Assembly (NCBI GenBank): GCA_934590135.1
Contig: CAKTOT010000051.1
Coordinates: 1-15,228 of the forward strand
Direction: 5' to 3'
DNA: 15,228 nt
Source: an uncultured Muribaculaceae bacterium
GTDB lineage: Bacteria; Bacteroidota; Bacteroidia; Bacteroidales; Muribaculaceae
Below, in pieces: positions 6,943 to 14,718 of the stretch. The notes under the pieces were generated by a model, which was not told the origin of the DNA, ran no database searches, and saw nothing but the letters and a program-made list of their open reading frames with translations. Numbering within the stretch: the first letter of the stretch is position 1; each line of letters begins with the position of its first letter. A program made the position numbers and the translations under genes.

Positions 6943-7665
6943 TTATGGCATCCGGCCATTGTCGTGGTAGGAATAATAGCCGCCATCCGTGACTATGAGG
7001 TGATCGTTGACGCTAATGTCAAAAAGCCTCATGGCGTCATTGATTTTGCGCGTAATGGCATCGTCTTGCGCGCTCGGGGACGTATTGCCGGACGGATGGT
7101 TATGAAACATGATTACGGCCGAGGCATACGCATCAAGGGCGGCACGCACTGCCACCTTTGCATCGACGACCGTTGCGCTGAGGCCGCCCACGCCAAGACG
7201 TACACTCTTTAGCGGCATCAGTGCCCTATTGAGAAGCAACAGCCAAAACTCCTCATGGTCAAGGCCCAGAAACACCGGTGCCATTTTCCGAAAAGCCAAA
7301 TCGGAGGTACATATCTTTTCTTTTTGTCTTTCGACACAATCGGCACGCGACCGCTCGCCCAAGTGCAAGGCAGCCAACAGCGTCACCGCCTTGGCTTGTC
7401 CTATTCCTTTGTATCGTTTCATAATTTGCTGTGGCGTCATACGTGTGACCATCGAAAGATGACCGTCATTGTCTCTAAGAATGTCCTCTGAAAGCTCAAG
7501 CACCGATTTACCCTTAATGCCTGTGGAAAAAATTATGGCCATGAGTTCGGCGTCAGTCAAGGCGTCAAAGCCTCGTGATATAGCCTTCTCGCGCGGCTTT
7601 TGGTCCGCCGGAAGGTCGCGTATCAGTATTGGGGTCGATTTGTTATTTTCCACGACGCATTTCAA
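6943..7665 (-). CDS. radC: RadC-family JAMM/MPN+ domain protein
   Basis: 240 residues, typical of chromosomal RadC. The N-terminal part (about 12-105) has RDLPADQKPREK and a helix-hairpin-helix-like segment (KRYKGIGQAKAV, 83-94). The C-terminal JAB/MPN domain has a complete metalloprotease-type motif: Glu139 (HEEFW), H188-N-H190-PSG, S198 and D201. The family was once linked to DNA repair, but the direct role is unsettled. Its start lies inside the last 23 nt of the glycosyltransferase gene, so its translation is probably coupled to that gene. An internal start at another codon is possible but would lose the conserved IRDLPADQ(K)PREK region only if well downstream. Confidence 0.93.
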   Translation of the reverse strand: MKCVVENNKSTPILIRDLPADQKPREKAISRGFDALTDAELMAIIFSTGIKGKSVLELSEDILRDNDGHLSMVTRMTPQQIMKRYKGIGQAKAVTLLAALHLGERSRADCVERQKEKICTSDLAFRKMAPVFLGLDHEEFWLLLLNRALMPLKSVRLGVGGLSATVVDAKVAVRAALDAYASAVIMFHNHPSGNTSPSAQDDAITRKINDAMRLFDISVNDHLIVTDGGYYSYHDNGRMP

Positions 7666-8641
7666 TTTCTCGGTTCACATCACGTCCTTTACGCAGCACT
7701 ATCTTGGATACGTAGGCCTGTATAAAGCCTATTCCATAGCCGCCGAGCTGAATGACAGCTGCGGGCACGGCCTTGGCCGCTATTACTATCGAATGCGTAG
7801 CGATCAGAGCCATAGCAAATACCGCTACAAGGTATACGCCCATCGGCAGAAGCCACCACGGGGACACCGTAATGGCAAGGATAATCATAGCCGCAGCCAG
7901 GAGCACGGCAACTGCCGGAAGGGTGTGTACCGCCTTTAGCGACTCGGGGTATAGCAACTTGAGCGTGACGCGGGACATCCCGAAGACGTATACCTGCCGT
8001 AAAAACTTGCGAAAATCGACGCGACGCTTGTGCCATACAGGCGCTTCGGCTATAAGCGATATCGTAAATCCGGCACGGGCTATGCGTTTGCTCATGTCTA
8101 TATCCTCGGAGAACATCTCACGGAAGCCACCCACGGCCTCGTAGACCCGCCGCGAAAAACCCATATTAAAGGTGCGAGGAGTGAATTTTTCGAGGGCGAC
8201 CTTGCCTCCGCGTATACCTCCGGTGGTAAGGAATGATGTCATTGTGTAATTTATGGCCTTCTGCGTAGTGGTGAAGGTTGAATGTGCGGCATCAGGACCC
8301 CCATAACAATCGGTGGGATGTTGGGCCAGCACCTTGGACATGGTCTCAAAGTATTCAGGCGGAATCACACAATCGCTGTCAAAGAAAACGAAGTAGTCTC
8401 CCTTGGCACGTTCCATACCATAGTTGCGTGCAATGGAACGGCCCTCGTTTTCTTTAGAAAAATACTTAACATCAAGGCCGGCGAAACGGGCAGCGTCGCA
8501 TTGCTCGTTACATGGTATCGTTGAGCCGTCCTCAACAATAATTACTTCAAAGTTTCGAGCACGTTGCGCCAGCAGGCTGTCAAGAAGGTCGTGGACTTCG
8601 TCCGGACGATTGTATACCGGTATGATGACTGAAAATATCAT
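7643..8641 (-). CDS. Family 2 glycosyltransferase with C-terminal membrane helices
   Basis: 332 residues. A GT-A fold at the N-terminus starts FSVIIPVYNR (3-12) and has the nucleotide-sugar site VEDGS (36-40), the metal-binding DSD (88-90) and the likely base region SED (178-180). After the catalytic part come about three hydrophobic segments (240-258, 262-283, 286-311) and a basic tail. This arrangement matches inner-membrane GT2 enzymes that build surface polysaccharides or glycolipids; donor and acceptor are unknown. The gene is not in a polysaccharide cluster: radC overlaps its end and nspC precedes it by 124 nt. ATG 8641 begins the beta strand common to the family, so the start is secure. 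Confidence 0.9.
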   Translation of the reverse strand: MIFSVIIPVYNRPDEVHDLLDSLLAQRARNFEVIIVEDGSTIPCNEQCDAARFAGLDVKYFSKENEGRSIARNYGMERAKGDYFVFFDSDCVIPPEYFETMSKVLAQHPTDCYGGPDAAHSTFTTTQKAINYTMTSFLTTGGIRGGKVALEKFTPRTFNMGFSRRVYEAVGGFREMFSEDIDMSKRIARAGFTISLIAEAPVWHKRRVDFRKFLRQVYVFGMSRVTLKLLYPESLKAVHTLPAVAVLLAAAMIILAITVSPWWLLPMGVYLVAVFAMALIATHSIVIAAKAVPAAVIQLGGYGIGFIQAYVSKIVLRKGRDVNREIEMRRGK

Positions 8642-8765
8642 TGTAGGCTGTTATTGTTGTGTGTGATATGATTCTTCGAAGTGTCACGCGTGAGGTAATA
8701 GAGCGCGAACATCACTAAAAGCATCACTCGAATTTATATTAGTTTATATACTGTAATACAAATAT

Positions 8766-9905
8766 TTATGACATTCTGTTTTTGTAATCTTCATAGCTGT
8801 AGCGTCGCAGGTATCGGCATCGGCCGTCGCGGTCGCATAAGACAATGTCCGGATGATGTATGCCGTTGAACATAGTGGTCTTGACATTGGTGTAGTGGTT
8901 CATATCTTCAAACGTCAGACGCATTCCGGGATGCAACGGCTGCTCAAAGTACCAATTGCCTATAAAGTCGCCGCTAAGACACGAATTACCACCGAGTCTA
9001 TAGGCGATAGTCTGTCCGGGCTGTTCGGGGACACTTTCGCTCACTATGGGTTGATAGGGCATCTCGAGAGTATCCGGCATGTGGCAGGCAAAGGATACAT
9101 CCAAGATCGCGGTATTAATGCCGTCATGGCTCACCACATCCACGATACTACTTAGAAGGTCACCGGTACGCCACATAAAAGCGCTGCCGGGTTCAAGTAT
9201 TACTTGTATATGGGGATAGCGACGGCGGAAGTCTTTGAGTAGCCCTATAAGATGTTCCGTATCATATCCTTGACGTGTCATCAGATGCCCGCCTCCCATA
9301 TTGACCCATTTGACTTGCGGCAGCAAATGCCCGAATTGTCTTTCGAAAGCCTTGAGTACTTTGGCCAAGTCGTAAGACGAGGACTCGCATAGAGCGTGAA
9401 AATGCAAGCCCTCGATGCCTTCGGGTAGTACATCACCGATTTCGGACGCACTTACTCCGAATCGACTACCCGGAAGTGCAGGATTGTATATATCAGTATC
9501 TATAACCGAGCATTGGGGGTTGACGCGCAGGCCGGCACTAACGCCCGAGCCACGCAGTCGGACGCCGTAACGTTCCCACTGGCTCAACGAGTTGAAGGTT
9601 ATATGTGTACAGTTGCTTACATATTCATCGATGTTGTCATCGGTATATGCCGGCGAGTAGGCATGTACCCTGTCGGTAAGGTATTCGCGTCCCAGACGCA
9701 ATTCGTTGATGCTGCTTGCGGTGCATCCGAAACCGTATTCGCGAACAATGTCAAAGGTCCGCCACAGGGCATTAGCCTTAAAGGCCATAATTATTTCTAC
9801 ACCGGCGCGCGCAGCTACATCTGATATCAATTCGAGGTTGCGGCGTATCCTGTCTTCGTAGACTATGTAGAACGGAGTGGGCAGTTGGTCTATGGTCATT
9901 GGCAT
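8766..9905 (-). CDS. nspC: Carboxynorspermidine decarboxylase
   Basis: 379 residues, fold III PLP decarboxylase (alanine racemase/ODC class). It removes CO2 from carboxynorspermidine or carboxyspermidine, the last step of the alternative spermidine pathway used by many gut Bacteroidota and Vibrio. Visible landmarks: the PLP lysine K43 in MAFKANAL, the HFHALCES segment near 167-174, MGGGH, LEPGSAF, and C-terminal GNSCLSGD with the Cys and Asp that complete the active site. Two starts are possible, ATG 9905 (MPM...) and ATG 9899; the difference is two residues. The partner dehydrogenase is not in the window. The upstream neighbour is the helicase gene (88 nt), same strand. Confidence 0.93.
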   Translation of the reverse strand: MPMTIDQLPTPFYIVYEDRIRRNLELISDVAARAGVEIIMAFKANALWRTFDIVREYGFGCTASSINELRLGREYLTDRVHAYSPAYTDDNIDEYVSNCTHITFNSLSQWERYGVRLRGSGVSAGLRVNPQCSVIDTDIYNPALPGSRFGVSASEIGDVLPEGIEGLHFHALCESSSYDLAKVLKAFERQFGHLLPQVKWVNMGGGHLMTRQGYDTEHLIGLLKDFRRRYPHIQVILEPGSAFMWRTGDLLSSIVDVVSHDGINTAILDVSFACHMPDTLEMPYQPIVSESVPEQPGQTIAYRLGGNSCLSGDFIGNWYFEQPLHPGMRLTFEDMNHYTNVKTTMFNGIHHPDIVLCDRDGRCRYLRRYSYEDYKNRMS

Positions 9906-9993
9906 ATTTGGCTGTAAAGGTGTCGATGTTAAATCTCGTTTAGATAATATTTTAACGCTGAATAGAATTATCGCACACTATATAAAGTATCAC

Positions 9994-12288
9994 TTAAAGT
10001 ATGGTAAATCGTGCGAATCCCAGCATCAGGATCTTGATTTCGCCTGTATCAAAGCGTACTTTTATACGTGCTCCACCGAGATTGTTTCCGTCTATTTCGG
10101 TGATTGTCCCCTTGCCGAAGCGGCTATGTCGTATATTCATACCCACTGACAACTGCGATGCTCGGAATGTAGTTTCGCCGGGGGTTGAAGTCGATGTCGA
10201 TGTATTTGGCTGTTTGGCGGACATCGGCGGTTTACGGGTGAGCCACGTCTTCACTCGCTGCGTTTGTACTCGGCTACTTTCTGCAATATCCGATCCGGAG
10301 GGGAAGGATAAATATTGCGGATCGATATCATTGAGAAATGGCGAGGGAGATGTAAACTCCGTACTGCCGTTGCGAAAGCGCGAAGTGGCATAGGAGAGCA
10401 TACAGTAGTTTTTGGCTCGGGTAATGGCGACGTAAAGCAGACGGCGTTCTTCTTCTATCGCCGCCGGCGAGTCTTTACTCATCATTGATGGCAAGAGGTC
10501 ATCTTCCACCCCCACTATAAACACATTATTATACTCCAGTCCCTTGGCTGCATGTATGGTCATAAGTGTCACCTTGGGGATGTCGGCATCCGCCTCGGAT
10601 GTATCGGCGTCCGTAGCCAGAGACGCTTGAGCCAGGTATTCGGGCATTGTTCCTTCGCCAAGACCTTGTTCTTGCTGAGATTGTACAAAGGTCTGTACAT
10701 CGTTGGTGAGTTCTTCGAGGTTCTCGCGCTTGGTGATACTCTCCGGTGTATTATCGCTCTTGTACTCATCCATCATATGGGTCAGCAGGAGCATTCGCTC
10801 GGAAATGACATCGGCGGCGACACCGGTGGCCGCCATATCATTAAGCTCGGTGACAATGTCTTCGAAAAGGTGCAGACGACGTTGCGTCCCGGAATTAATA
10901 TTGAGGCCGTATTGGAGTGGCTTCTTGACCACAGCCCAAAGGGAGACCTCGTGTGCAGCTGCCGCTGCAAGAATCTTTTTAAGTGTAGTATCGCCGATGC
11001 CGCGTGCGGGGAAGTTGATGACCCGTTTCAATGATTCTTCGTCATCGGGATTGATAGCCAAGCGAAAATACGCCAAGGCATCCTTAACTTCTTTACGTTG
11101 ATAGAAGGATAGTCCGCCGTAGATACGATACGGTATATTGCGCTTACGCAACGACTCTTCCAGTATACGGCTTTGGGCGTTGGTGCGATACAGGATGGCG
11201 AAGTCTTCGAAGGAGTCGCCTGTGGACATCTTGAGCTGGGACAGCCTATTGGTGACCAAAAAACTTTCTTCATAGTCACTGTAGCTACGCACCACTTCGA
11301 TGCGCGCCCCTACTCCGTTTTTCGAGTAGACATTCTTGGGTATCTGCTTCTTATTCTTGGCTATAAGACTTCCGGCTGCATTGATGATATTTTGGCTTGA
11401 ACGATAGTTACGCTCAAGCTTAAATGTCTTGATGGTGGGAAAAGTGCGTTGCAGATTTAGTATATTGGCGATATTGGCGCCTCGAAACGAATATATACTT
11501 TGTGCATCATCTCCCACTACACATAATCCGGGATTATCAGGGCATAGCTGCGATACTATCATGTGCTGCGCAAAGTTGGTATCCTGATACTCGTCTACGA
11601 GTATATAGCGATAGAATTCCTGATAATGTCGTCGCACATCCGGATGGTCGCGCAATAGGATATTGGTATAATAGAGCAAGTCGTCAAAGTCAAGGGCATC
11701 GGCTCGCCGACACCGCGCACAATATGCAGTATAGATCTCGCTCAAGCGAGGCATGTTCCGTGCAATGTTGAGACGTATTATATCAGCATCGGCGGCATAC
11801 TGCTCTGGCGATATCATATCGTTCTTTGCATTGGATATGACAGATGCGACAGTCTGGGGCTTATAGACTTTTTCGTCAAGGCTCAATGTCTTAATGATGG
11901 TCTTAATCAAATTGCGACTATCGGCGGCATCGTAAATGGTGTAGTTGCTGTTTAGTCCCAACAGCTTTGCATTGCTACGTAACATCCGAGCGAATACGGA
12001 GTGAAACGTACCCATAAGTATGCGTGAGGCTGCCTTGGTACCAACCAATGTAGTGATACGTTCGCGCATCTCTCGCGCCGCTTTATTAGTAAATGTGAGC
12101 GCCATTATGCGCCATGGTTCATATCCATGGGCCAATAAATGCACAATTTTATAAGCCAGTACACGGGTCTTGCCCGAGCCGGCACCGGCGATGACCAATT
12201 GTGGCCCGTCGGTATATAAGACGGCGGAGCGCTGTTGCTCGTTGAGTTGAGCCAAGTAGTCCGGTGTATCCGTACGTGTATCGCCCAT
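9994..12288 (-). CDS. uvrD: UvrD/PcrA/Rep-type superfamily 1 DNA helicase
   Basis: 764 residues, full length for the UvrD/PcrA group. Helicase motifs in order: Q-motif LNEQQRSAV (15-23), Walker A AGAGSGKT (34-41), GTFHS, DEYQDT (motif II), GDDAQSIYSFRGA (motif III), ERNYRSS (motif IV), TIHAAKGLEYNNVFIVG (motif V) and LLYVAITRAK (motif VI). The C-terminal 45 residues (VGMNIRHSRFGKGTI ... GEIKILMLGFA) match the Tudor-like end of UvrD/PcrA that contacts RNA polymerase in other bacteria. It is an ATP-driven 3'-5' helicase for excision repair and for clearing replication conflicts. PcrA versus UvrD naming is arbitrary here. It starts 2 nt after the DUF4250 stop codon, so the two are co-transcribed and likely coupled. 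Confidence 0.96.
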   Translation of the reverse strand: MGDTRTDTPDYLAQLNEQQRSAVLYTDGPQLVIAGAGSGKTRVLAYKIVHLLAHGYEPWRIMALTFTNKAAREMRERITTLVGTKAASRILMGTFHSVFARMLRSNAKLLGLNSNYTIYDAADSRNLIKTIIKTLSLDEKVYKPQTVASVISNAKNDMISPEQYAADADIIRLNIARNMPRLSEIYTAYCARCRRADALDFDDLLYYTNILLRDHPDVRRHYQEFYRYILVDEYQDTNFAQHMIVSQLCPDNPGLCVVGDDAQSIYSFRGANIANILNLQRTFPTIKTFKLERNYRSSQNIINAAGSLIAKNKKQIPKNVYSKNGVGARIEVVRSYSDYEESFLVTNRLSQLKMSTGDSFEDFAILYRTNAQSRILEESLRKRNIPYRIYGGLSFYQRKEVKDALAYFRLAINPDDEESLKRVINFPARGIGDTTLKKILAAAAAHEVSLWAVVKKPLQYGLNINSGTQRRLHLFEDIVTELNDMAATGVAADVISERMLLLTHMMDEYKSDNTPESITKRENLEELTNDVQTFVQSQQEQGLGEGTMPEYLAQASLATDADTSEADADIPKVTLMTIHAAKGLEYNNVFIVGVEDDLLPSMMSKDSPAAIEEERRLLYVAITRAKNYCMLSYATSRFRNGSTEFTSPSPFLNDIDPQYLSFPSGSDIAESSRVQTQRVKTWLTRKPPMSAKQPNTSTSTSTPGETTFRASQLSVGMNIRHSRFGKGTITEIDGNNLGGARIKVRFDTGEIKILMLGFARFTIL

Positions 12289-12290
12289 AT

Positions 12291-12476
12291 TTACCAGAAT
12301 TTATTAAGCGATGCGTTGTACTCAAATCCGGACTGCGCGAGTTTCGCGATAAGCGCCTCGCGGTCTATGCCGAGGTCTTCGCATAGTTCATCAAGCGAAG
12401 CATAGCGGTCGCGCAACATTGTATTGATATAACTCATCAGTATTGCCGGGTCTTGCGGCAGTTCGTTGGGTTTCAT
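12291..12476 (-). CDS. DUF4250 domain small protein
   Basis: 61 residues. The pattern LPQDPAILMSYINTMLRD then SLDELCEDLGID, with a helix-turn-helix-like second half (REALIAKLAQSGFEYN), matches DUF4250, a family of unknown function found mostly in anaerobic Bacteroidota and Firmicutes. No signal peptide, membrane segment or cysteine pair is seen. It ends 2 nt before the helicase start, making it the leader gene of that operon. A role connected to the helicase is only suggested by this placement. Confidence 0.8.
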   Translation of the reverse strand: MKPNELPQDPAILMSYINTMLRDRYASLDELCEDLGIDREALIAKLAQSGFEYNASLNKFW

Positions 12477-12590
12477 TGGCTGTAATTACATACTTTATTG
12501 GAGAGCACCGTAGTACTCCATCCTATCTCAATGCAAAAAACAATAAAACGGGCGCATCCGGAAGGCTACCTGACGCACACGAATAAGTTC

Positions 12591-12607
12591 CTTTGCACTA
12601 TGCAAAG
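12591..12607. repeat. Perfect 7-bp palindrome CTTTGCA-cta-TGCAAAG
   Basis: CTTTGCA (12591-12597) and TGCAAAG (12601-12607) with a 3-nt centre. The right arm overlaps the leftward -7 element, so this could be an operator for the DUF4250-helicase operon, or simply a symmetric start region. It is not followed by a T run. Confidence 0.5.
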
Positions 12608-12610
12608 TTA
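12603..12610 (-). promoter_or_regulatory. Candidate -7 element for the DUF4250-helicase operon
   Basis: The minus strand reads TAACTTTG, a full TAnnTTTG match. It would leave a leader of about 120 nt before the DUF4250 start at 12476. No proper -33 TTTG lies 19-21 nt upstream, where the accessory region begins. That might mean the native -33 box was replaced when the foreign segment arrived, but weak -33 boxes are also common. Confidence 0.45.
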
Positions 12611-12726
12611 GTAGTTTTATTTTAATAAAGTATGCCCACTTTCCGAGTATGTGCAAATTTGTGCCGCGCATCTTCGTATAAGCATTCCTCGCACGCAAGA
12701 CGCAAGGCCTCGGCTTATCCGACCGC

Positions 12727-14622
12727 GTGTGGCGTTACACGGAAGCCTTCAAGAATGAAATCGAAATGGGGCTCGACCTCGGCATCCGCTCGGGCAAGAG
12801 CGCCGCAGCCATGACGCGCGACCTGCGGCAATATTTGCAGCATCCCGACAAACTATTCCGCCGAGTGCGAGACGAGCACGGACTGCTCAAACTTTCCCAA
12901 GCAGCCAAAGAGTTTCACCCGGGACGCGGAGTGTACCGCAGCAGCTATATGAACGCACGCCGCCTCGCCGCCACCGAAACCAATATCGCGTATCGTACCG
13001 CCGACCACCTGCGCTGGCAAAAAATGGATTTCGTTGTCGGCATCGAAATAGTCCTGAGCAACAACCACACCATCCGCCTGCAACCGGGCGAGAAGACCTC
13101 GGACTTGCCGGGGCAAATGCGTGCCGACGGAACGCCCAAAGCCAACGCCGTGCGCACGCTCACGGACATCTGCGACACCCTCGCAGGACGATACCCGAAA
13201 GATTTTAAGTTCACGGGCTGGCATCCGCACTGCCGCTGCCGCGCCGTCACCATCCTCAAGACCGAGGAGGAGATGGCACGCGACACGCAGCGCATCCTTG
13301 ACGGCAAGCAGCCGTCAGCGGACAGCGACAACGCCGTCAACGACACGCCCGAAGCATTCAAGGACTGGGTGGAGAATAATCGCGACCGCATCGCCACAGG
13401 CCACTCGCTGCCGTACTTCGTCCGAGATAACGCCAAGTACACAGGCATCACCGCCAAGCAGGCACGCGCATCTTCGACAACGCTCGACATCGCCGCCGAA
13501 CGGCACGCCAAGCGAACAATCGCACAGGTGCAAGACATCAAGCGCCGCTACTGGGAACGCTTCGAACCCGATTATCTGACCGACGAGCAAGAGCTGGCCA
13601 ATATCGAAGCATATTTGCAAATCGAAAAAGACCTCGGCTTAAAGCGAGGCCGACCAATGAGCCACGAGCAGGCCAACGAGATGCACGGCAATCCGCATTA
13701 CGGCGAAAGCAAGGCTTACAGCGTCAATTGCCAAACTTGCGTGGTGGCATACGAGCTACGCCTGCGAGGCTTCGACGTTTCGGCATTGCCCAATACAGCC
13801 GGTTCGGCGCTCAGCAGGCTGTCGAAAGCAACGCACACCGCATGGCAGGGTATCACGAGAGAAGACATCCCGGTAATCGCTAAGACAACGCTGGACAGAT
13901 ATGGGCGCATCAAGCAGCCGCCTCTAAAATGGGCGAAGGTCTTCGCCGCAATGACCGAGACAGGCCGCTATCATATCGCATGGCGATGGAAGCGCAAGCG
14001 CTCGGGACATATCATCACAGCCGAACGCCTCCCAGATGGAAGCCTACGTTTTTACGACCCTCAGAACGGCATGTCGGGGGCGCTTGACCTTTACAAAAAG
14101 GACATCGCCGGGAACGTCAGAATTTACCGCGTTGACAACCTCGCGCCAGACGCCAATGTTGTCAAGGACGTACTCACCAAGGGCGAAGCCAAAGCAGCGA
14201 CAGGAACGGCAGCGCAGGGAGGAATAAGTGCCTTGCCAAAGGCGAAACAAACTGCATTAAGAAAAGAGATTGCACAATGGAGCAAATCTAACTTGCCCGA
14301 AGAAATTCTCCCTAATGGTACAGCCGGGAAAAGAGCTTATATCATTTTGTCCAACATGCGAATTGTTGTTAATCGCGATTTCTTTATGGAGGTTTTCGCA
14401 AAGAACAAAAACCGAAACAATCTCGAAGAGATACTTGAAATAGCGAAACAATACAAAACATGGATGCAAAAGGCCAAGTTTATACGGCAGGAAGCAGGAA
14501 AGCATCACGCGTTTTCGTTCAATGTTTACGAGGCTAAGGTGAACAACTTGACAATTGAGATAAAGACAAAACAAACCACAGAAGAAATACTTTACAACAT
14601 TAGAATAAAAAAAGAAGATTGA
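12727..14622 (+). CDS. MuF-type polymorphic toxin with papain-fold domain, 5'-truncated
   Basis: 631 codons from GTG 12727; the frame is open from 12,682. Residues 1-180 are only the C-terminal part of a phage Mu gpF/SPP1 gp7 head-morphogenesis domain (WRYTEAFK; HPGRGVYRSSY, 64-74; RRLAATETNIAYR; GWHPHCRC, 164-171). Homology already begins before the GTG (ARKTQGLGLSDRV), so the original start is lost and this may be a pseudogene. Residues 180-290 are a helical linker. Residues 310-450 form a papain-fold toxin (Tox-PL-like) domain: NCQTC with likely nucleophile C338, VSALPN, GHII (H428) and FYDPQNG (D444, Q446). Residues 505-631 are a separate, AT-rich C-terminal domain resembling phage polyvalent-protein domains (LPD3/PBECR-like), an uncertain match. 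In intact forms the MuF part packages the toxin in virions. The adjacent 76-codon gene may be its immunity gene. Confidence 0.72.
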   Translation: MWRYTEAFKNEIEMGLDLGIRSGKSAAAMTRDLRQYLQHPDKLFRRVRDEHGLLKLSQAAKEFHPGRGVYRSSYMNARRLAATETNIAYRTADHLRWQKMDFVVGIEIVLSNNHTIRLQPGEKTSDLPGQMRADGTPKANAVRTLTDICDTLAGRYPKDFKFTGWHPHCRCRAVTILKTEEEMARDTQRILDGKQPSADSDNAVNDTPEAFKDWVENNRDRIATGHSLPYFVRDNAKYTGITAKQARASSTTLDIAAERHAKRTIAQVQDIKRRYWERFEPDYLTDEQELANIEAYLQIEKDLGLKRGRPMSHEQANEMHGNPHYGESKAYSVNCQTCVVAYELRLRGFDVSALPNTAGSALSRLSKATHTAWQGITREDIPVIAKTTLDRYGRIKQPPLKWAKVFAAMTETGRYHIAWRWKRKRSGHIITAERLPDGSLRFYDPQNGMSGALDLYKKDIAGNVRIYRVDNLAPDANVVKDVLTKGEAKAATGTAAQGGISALPKAKQTALRKEIAQWSKSNLPEEILPNGTAGKRAYIILSNMRIVVNRDFFMEVFAKNKNRNNLEEILEIAKQYKTWMQKAKFIRQEAGKHHAFSFNVYEAKVNNLTIEIKTKQTTEEILYNIRIKKED

Positions 14623-14680
14623 GGGTCCGCCCGAATCTGCGCACCGAAGTGCCGATCTGTGGGAAGCATGCTCAATCTTC
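14614..14680. repeat. 10-bp inverted repeat spanning the toxin stop codon
   Basis: GAAGATTGAG (14614-14623, including the TGA stop) pairs exactly with CTCAATCTTC (14671-14680), 47 nt apart. Inside, GCAC (14641-14644) and GTGC (14649-14652) form a small hairpin that reads as a C(TTCG)G tetraloop on the minus strand. No T run follows. It may act as a terminator-like structure or mark a former recombination edge. Confidence 0.5.
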
Positions 14681-14694
14681 GACTGCAAATTTAC

Positions 14695-14702
14695 TAACTT
14701 TG
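14695..14702 (+). promoter_or_regulatory. Candidate -7 element for the 76-codon gene
   Basis: TAACTTTG matches TAnnTTTG and ends 16 nt before the ATG at 14719, which would give a leader of only about 10-14 nt. No TTTG is seen at the -33 position. If active, the small gene can be expressed independently of the toxin, as expected for an immunity gene. Confidence 0.45.
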
Positions 14703-14718
14703 CGGAAATTAGCAAAAT

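Noticed and set aside
12477..12590. Tiny open frames in the DUF4250 leader (for example eight codons starting MEYYGALQ on the minus strand)
   Set aside because: Very short, no conservation evidence, and leader-peptide regulation is not expected for this operon; likely chance.
12632..12814. 60-codon plus-strand frame from ATG 12632 over the start of the toxin frame
   Set aside because: It is in another frame and, past 12,680, is only a shadow of the MuF-encoding frame. No domain is seen. It could not supply the missing N-terminus without a frameshift, and none is evident.
12945..13541. Minus-strand open frame of 198 codons opposite the MuF toxin gene
   Set aside because: The plus-strand frame has clear MuF motifs; the antisense frame is a GC-driven shadow with no recognisable domain.
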